Assembly: GCA_947475005.1 (NCBI GenBank) | Contig: CANJLI010000021.1 | Location: 1-35,151, forward strand | Length of the DNA: 35,151 bases | Reading direction: 5' to 3' | Origin: Deltaproteobacteria bacterium | GTDB lineage: Bacteria > Bdellovibrionota_B > Oligoflexia > Oligoflexales > Bog-1112 | Part shown: one piece after another, positions 31,023 to 35,151 of the stretch | How positions within the stretch are numbered: position 1 is the stretch's first letter | Layout of the letters: each line of letters starts with the position of its first letter | Notes under the pieces: generated by a model | What the model was told of the DNA's origin: nothing | The model's database searches: none | Seen by the model: only the letters and a program-made list of their open reading frames with translations | Made by a program: the position numbers and the translations under genes

Positions 31023-32393
31023 TCAAAGCTTACGCACAATAAAAGCCCCAAACCCGTCCATATTATTCTTGTTGCCTGAATAAATAAGAAGCAAATTCTC
31101 TCTAGTTACAAACCGTTTATAATAATCAGGCAAACGCTGCACCGGGGAGACTAGCTCTATTTTACCTGCATACTCGTCTAACATCCAAGCAAGTTGAGCG
31201 ATGGTTTCTTCATACTCAAAAGAACACACGGAGTAGATGAGCTCACCGCCAGCTTGCAAGAGAGAAAACCCATGTTGCAAGAGTTGTCGTTGCACGGCGG
31301 CCATTCGATTGATGATCTCCGGTTTCTTTTGCCACTTGCCCTCCGGATGCTTGCGCAAGACACCAAGACCTGAACAAGGGGCATCGATGAGGATCTTATC
31401 TATCGGATGAGAAGGCGTATAAGTCAAAAAATCCTGTTCCAGCAAGGTCACACCTTCATGACCCAACCGCGAAAGAGTCTCCGTTGCCCGGCGAATTTGA
31501 ACCGGATTGGGCTCGATGCCGATCAGGGTGGCTTTGCCACCTACCTCTTCATACAAATGAGAGAGCTTGCCTGCAGGGCCACAGCATGCATCTACAATGC
31601 AAGTATCCGGCTGCGGATCCACCAAAGAAGCGATCAGCTGGGAGGCTTCCCCTTGTATGGTGTAATACCCACGACCAAAGAGACTCTCTGCATCTAAGGG
31701 AGGGGTTGGAGTTAGCAAGAGACAAGAGCGCAAGGCTGGTTTTTCCGAGTGTATTTTTTCTGAACGAAGCAACTCATCGCGAAACTCTTGGATCTCCTCC
31801 CTCGGGACCTTGCAAACATTCACTCGAATGGCAAAGGGGGGCGGCGCATTGTTAGAAAGGAGAAGCTCTTTCATGCGATCAAAGGAAAAGCGGCGCAACC
31901 ATCGATCCACGATCCACTGGGGATGGGCATATTGCAAGGCTAAGTATTCCGCAGGTTGTTTGTCTTTGTCCGGTTTGGCAAAATATTCTGCCTTTCGAGC
32001 AATGGAGCGAAGAATCCCGTTTACAAACGAAACGGCATGGGTTTGTCCCTTGAAACGAATGTACTCCACGCTCTCATTTACAGCGGCTCGATCGGGAATA
32101 TTGTCCATATAAAAAATCTGGTAGGTACCCAGAATAAGACTCGCTCGAATTTCAGGTGTCGTGGAATTCAAATCCCGAGAGGAGGTCTTCTGCAGGATCC
32201 AATAAATTTTGGAATACCAACGAAGCGAGCCGAAAAGGATTTCCTTAATCAACCGTCGATCCCGTTTGGTGATGGACCCATGGCGCTTTTGCAGGAGGTA
32301 CTCCACGGCAGCATCTGGATTCTTTTGATGCTCCATTACCTGACTAAAGGCATCATAGGCGACTTCTCGCGCAATATTAAGCCGGGTGGTCAA
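31023..32393 (-). CDS. rsmB: 16S rRNA m5C967 methyltransferase RsmB
   Basis: The enzyme methylates C967 of 16S rRNA. The 456-residue form has a NusB-like RNA-binding N-terminal domain (IAREVAYDAFSQV...DRRLIKEILFGSLRW) and an AdoMet methyltransferase domain with VDACCGPAGKLSHL (motif I), IDAPCSGLGVLRKHPEGKW (motif IV) and YSVCSFEYEET with the catalytic Cys (motif VI). I chose TTG at 32393 because taagggga lies 7 nt before it and the protein then begins exactly at the family start; a GTG at 32492 adds 33 residues without homology. The downstream lipoprotein gene follows after the 43-bp repeats. Confidence 0.9.
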   Translation of the reverse strand: MTTRLNIAREVAYDAFSQVMEHQKNPDAAVEYLLQKRHGSITKRDRRLIKEILFGSLRWYSKIYWILQKTSSRDLNSTTPEIRASLILGTYQIFYMDNIPDRAAVNESVEYIRFKGQTHAVSFVNGILRSIARKAEYFAKPDKDKQPAEYLALQYAHPQWIVDRWLRRFSFDRMKELLLSNNAPPPFAIRVNVCKVPREEIQEFRDELLRSEKIHSEKPALRSCLLLTPTPPLDAESLFGRGYYTIQGEASQLIASLVDPQPDTCIVDACCGPAGKLSHLYEEVGGKATLIGIEPNPVQIRRATETLSRLGHEGVTLLEQDFLTYTPSHPIDKILIDAPCSGLGVLRKHPEGKWQKKPEIINRMAAVQRQLLQHGFSLLQAGGELIYSVCSFEYEETIAQLAWMLDEYAGKIELVSPVQRLPDYYKRFVTRENLLLIYSGNKNNMDGFGAFIVRKL

Positions 32394-32543
32394 TGGATTT
32401 CCCCTTATATCAGGTGCAATAAGATAATACGGATCGGACGAATGGGAGAGTGAGTACCATGCTTTTGGGGGGAGGTGCAATGAGGATTGCACAAAGGGGG
32501 TAGCGAACGGGAGCGGATAAAAACAAGCTTAAATTACAGTGTA

Positions 32544-34130
32544 TTAGCCATTCTCCATCAGCGGCTCGCTGTCGCGAAAGGAAACCCCTGATGCCTCTGG
32601 TAGCGCTTCTACAAACAGTTCATCCAAACGCAACTCCAACTGTTCCACCGAAAGATCATCTTGCATGGTGGTATACCACATCTCGCGTATGGCAAGGGGA
32701 ATCAAAGCGAGCCCAAGCGTGCCCTCTTCATCGAGCAACCTGATTTGAGCCAACTTGAGAATTTCTTGAGATAAAATCGGCCTGTGCACCGTAACATCAG
32801 GTCCTGAAAATTTTTTGATGGACCCTGGCTTTGCAAGAAAATCATTGGGTTGATGAAAGGACAGGGGAATGATGGTTAGCTTGCGTCCTGCCTTAAGAGG
32901 GGGAGACAAAAGCCCGTCCACAAAACGAGGGGAGATTGGAATGCGCTCTCGGTTAACAAATCCCTCACTAAAATTGAAAAAATTGGCAGTCCCGGGTTTT
33001 TTCAACTCTCTATTATAATGAGCCTCCGTTGATTGATTTTGGAAAAATCCTTTTATTGCCCCAACAGGAACGAGCCCATCCGCACTCGCAACAAATCCAC
33101 CCAACATGCGACCTCCATATCCCTTGCCTAGCACTTCGGACCCTACAACACCCGCATTGGCAAAAACTCGAGGCTTAGGGATACCCAATGCTGCGAGAGA
33201 AAGCTGATCTCTATACTCATCCAAGTGAGGGGGCAGATACAAACGAACCTCATCTGGATCTTGGTCATCTAGCAATAAATTTTCTCGATTTTCTATCTTC
33301 AGACGGTTACCGCCGAAGCTACGCAACATCCCCATCCAAGCAGAGGGCGCCGGAGAGGGGACTGGGCTCTTATTAAAGAAAGTACTACCAACGGATTGAA
33401 CTGATTTGGCCCCTAGCAATGCCACAGATAAAATGCTACACCCCACACCGGTTCCGACACAAAGAAAGGGGAATGCCGCTCCCTTGGCTACTTTCTTTGC
33501 CATATGCCCCATACGGGAGGGGAGCCGATCCAAGTTCTGAGAAAGGTATCTTACTTCTCGCAAGAATTTATCCTGGCCATAGATTCGATCTCGAACTGGC
33601 AGCTGAGGTTGATCTTTATTTCGAAGAAGTGCTCTAGGGCCGATGCAGTCAAAATTGGATCGCCATTTCGTGTGTATCTGAATCAATCGCTGCCATTGTT
33701 TGTCGATTCGATTTTGAGCCTCGGTAGAAAGCTCCGGAAAGATTCGGTCTTTTTTAAGGCTAATCTGTGCATAGGCTTTTTCTACCGTGTACGCCATACG
33801 CAAAATAATCAGTTGATCTAAATTTTCATGATGGGTAAGCATTGTTTGGTGCCAATTCGATAACTGACGGGTATCGAGTGTAGGTTTCTCGATCATCGAA
33901 TAAAAGTCATCCACTTTCCTGCGATTGAGGAGTGAGCTTTCGTGTTTAAAGGTGGCTTCTGCTTGACTCGCAGAATTTTTTAATTCCTCTAGTTCAGCAT
34001 ATGTAAAAGGATTTTCACTTTGAAGAAAACGCATCCTTACTCTCCCAAGTGGAGTATCTTGAGCCATCACCTGATAAGAGGCCACCGTTTGCCATACCCA
34101 TACGAAGATCCACAAGATCATTTTCGGCAT
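32544..34130 (-). CDS. Exported protein with a hydrophobic central segment, unknown function
   Basis: The 528-residue protein has a signal peptide (MPKMILWIFVWVWQTVASYQVMA), a helical N-terminal third, one hydrophobic segment (about residues 215-245, FPFLCVGTGVGCSILSVALLG) and a C-terminal region with strands (KLTIIPLSFHQPN). If the segment spans a membrane, the C-terminal half faces the other side. No catalytic motif is recognised. It starts downstream of GAGGGTG and ends 151 bp before the rsmB start chosen here. It is divergent from the oxidoreductase at 34261. Confidence 0.72.
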   Translation of the reverse strand: MPKMILWIFVWVWQTVASYQVMAQDTPLGRVRMRFLQSENPFTYAELEELKNSASQAEATFKHESSLLNRRKVDDFYSMIEKPTLDTRQLSNWHQTMLTHHENLDQLIILRMAYTVEKAYAQISLKKDRIFPELSTEAQNRIDKQWQRLIQIHTKWRSNFDCIGPRALLRNKDQPQLPVRDRIYGQDKFLREVRYLSQNLDRLPSRMGHMAKKVAKGAAFPFLCVGTGVGCSILSVALLGAKSVQSVGSTFFNKSPVPSPAPSAWMGMLRSFGGNRLKIENRENLLLDDQDPDEVRLYLPPHLDEYRDQLSLAALGIPKPRVFANAGVVGSEVLGKGYGGRMLGGFVASADGLVPVGAIKGFFQNQSTEAHYNRELKKPGTANFFNFSEGFVNRERIPISPRFVDGLLSPPLKAGRKLTIIPLSFHQPNDFLAKPGSIKKFSGPDVTVHRPILSQEILKLAQIRLLDEEGTLGLALIPLAIREMWYTTMQDDLSVEQLELRLDELFVEALPEASGVSFRDSEPLMENG

Positions 34131-34198
34131 AACACCCTCTTTTTAAATTGCTTTTTAATTCTATAGCTTGGTTGCGTTTGAAACAAAAGCTGAAATTC

Positions 34199-34223
34199 CA
34201 GTTTTTTATAAGTAGAAAAACTG
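34199..34223. promoter_or_regulatory. Small palindrome in a divergent intergenic region
   Basis: CAGTTTTT (34199-34206) is perfectly complementary to AAAAACTG (34216-34223), in the 130-bp gap between two divergent genes. It could be an operator or promoter-associated structure; nothing identifies a regulator. Confidence 0.3.
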
Positions 34224-34260
34224 TTACTTTGCATGTCCAGTCAATCGTACAGGTGCACGC

Positions 34261-35016
34261 ATGGAACCAAAAAGAATCAAACGCGGGTGGATGAACCTTC
34301 GTATCGACAAAGTGATCCCCGAAACTCACGATACCAAAACCCTGTATCTGGTAGATGCAGAGGAAGGTGGATGCGTCTTTGATTATCAACCCGGTCAGTA
34401 CTTAACATTTCGATTTGATCATCTGGAAGCCAAGCCCATCGTGCGCTCGTACACCATGTCCAGTTCTCCTTGTCAAAAAACCCACATCGAAGTCACGGTA
34501 AAAACCGTACCTCACGGAGTGGTGAGTCATTATTTGTGTGAAAAGGTGAAAGAGGGAGACATATTGCGTGCACGAGGTCCCATCGGACGTTTTGGCTATG
34601 ACCCTCAAAAAAATGCCCCTCGCCTCGTCATGATCGGTGCAGGAAGTGGGGTCACTCCGTTTATCAGTATGCTGCGCGAATATACTCGAAATGGCAGCCT
34701 GGCAGGCGGGGCCCCCCAAGAGATGATCTTGATCGTTTCCTATCGAAGCGAAGAGGATTTAATTAGCTGGGATCTTTTGCAGGAGGTGCAGCAGCACCTC
34801 AATGTGAAAGTGGTGGTTACATTGAGCAGGCAACACCTTGCTGGTTTTCGATTCGGAAGAATTGACGGAGACTTGTTATCGCAAGTGTTGGGTGGGGATT
34901 TTTCCAATCGGACTTTCTTTTTGTGTGGACCTGAAGGGATGTTAAGTGCGCTGCCGCTATTTTTGGGGGAGCAGGGGGTTGCACCAACGCACATTCTGAC
35001 GGAGTCTTTTTTCTAG
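34261..35016 (+). CDS. FAD/NAD(P)-binding oxidoreductase (ferredoxin-reductase type)
   Basis: The 251-residue protein has an FAD-binding beta-barrel domain with RSYTMSS (the RxYS/T flavin motif) and GPIGRFGY, then a NAD(P)-binding domain with GAGSGVTPF, CGPEGM and a C-terminal ESF that mimics the aromatic/acidic tail closing over flavin. The whole is a plant-type ferredoxin reductase fold without the [2Fe-2S] domain of BenC- or Hcr-like reductases, so electrons must go to a separate partner. The partner is unknown. AGGTG is 5 nt before the ATG. The tandem repeat array starts 6 bp after its stop. Confidence 0.88.
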   Translation: MEPKRIKRGWMNLRIDKVIPETHDTKTLYLVDAEEGGCVFDYQPGQYLTFRFDHLEAKPIVRSYTMSSSPCQKTHIEVTVKTVPHGVVSHYLCEKVKEGDILRARGPIGRFGYDPQKNAPRLVMIGAGSGVTPFISMLREYTRNGSLAGGAPQEMILIVSYRSEEDLISWDLLQEVQQHLNVKVVVTLSRQHLAGFRFGRIDGDLLSQVLGGDFSNRTFFLCGPEGMLSALPLFLGEQGVAPTHILTESFF

Positions 35017-35022
35017 AAGCCC

Positions 35023-35151
35023 GTCATCCCAAGGCTGCGTAGCAGCCGCGCCCCTGTCATCCCAAGGCTGCGTAGCAGCCGCGCCCCTGTCATCCCAAGG
35101 CTGCGTAGCAGCCGCGCCCCTGTCATCCCAAGGCTGCGTAGCAGCCGCGCC
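35023..35151. repeat. 33-bp tandem array, nearly four copies, cut by the window end
   Basis: Units start with GTCATCCC at 35023, 35056, 35089 and 35122. Each contains the GGCTGC-GTA-GCAGCC hairpin and ends in GCGCCCC(T). The last unit runs off the window, so the true copy number is unknown. The unit is the left arm of the palindromic repeat at 4-97, repeated head to tail. Confidence 0.95.

Noticed and set aside
32393-32492. N-terminal extension of RsmB from the GTG at 32492
   Set aside because: The extra 33 residues have no family similarity and no Shine-Dalgarno, whereas TTG 32393 has one at good spacing.
35023-35151. Regular repeats resembling a CRISPR array
   Set aside because: The 33-bp units are directly adjacent with no variable spacers, so this is a simple tandem array; no cas gene is nearby.

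Overview
The window is gene-dense DNA from a Gram-negative bacterium, judged by eye to be about half G+C. Lipoproteins with clear lipoboxes, secreted proteases with signal peptides, and haem synthesis from glutamyl-tRNA (hemA, not ALA synthase) argue against most alphaproteobacteria. They fit a delta-type lineage. Many secreted hydrolases, a GYF_2-PilZ protein and a long UbiD-type decarboxylase make a Bdellovibrionota-like host my best guess, but I cannot prove it. No transposase, integrase, phage gene, CRISPR array or antibiotic-resistance gene was seen.

Layout. 1-220: nested palindromic repeats. 221-3207 (-): a trypsin/PDZ protease and an overlapping lipoprotein paralogue that has lost the catalytic triad. 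3355-5148 (+): ribosomal protein L33, a metallo-beta-lactamase-fold hydrolase and an Ala/Pro-rich exported protein. 5145-6752 (-): a secreted subtilisin. 6954-10668 (+): a haem operon (HemX-like protein, hemA, hemC, hemD) with overlapping genes, then tRNA-Arg(UCU). 10992-11275: a short palindromic repeat and a 186-bp MITE. 11384-13178 (+): a GYF_2-PilZ protein whose ribosome-binding site lies in a perfect hairpin, and a helical protein of unknown function. 13181-15121 (-): tRNA-Leu(CAG) and a UbiD-family decarboxylase. 15233-16114 (+): an exported protein with three cysteine-paired repeats, separated by a second MITE from a large lipoprotein (-). 18201-19193 (-): folD and tRNA-Leu(UAA). 19561-20829: small proteins, including an EVE-domain protein, and a perfect 38-bp palindrome. 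21072-22781 (+): a thermolysin/fungalysin-type metalloprotease. 22879-23041: a truncated third MITE. 23051-27678 (-): recJ, a lipoprotein metzincin whose catalytic Glu is replaced by Gln, and a small exported protein. 27777-30456 (+): an exported protein, a short-chain dehydrogenase, an inositol-monophosphatase-family enzyme and a DUF6580-like membrane protein. 30440-34130 (-): a lipoprotein with a duplicated translation start, rsmB and an exported protein of unknown function. 34261-35016 (+): an FAD/NAD(P) oxidoreductase. 35023-end: a 33-bp tandem array.

Two themes go beyond housekeeping. First, there are five secreted or lipid-anchored protease-like proteins, two of which appear catalytically disabled. 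Second, the spaces between genes hold much structured DNA: a MITE family with 30-bp terminal repeats and TAA duplications, palindromes whose arms are themselves palindromes, and several hairpins placed so that the 3' arm covers a Shine-Dalgarno site.
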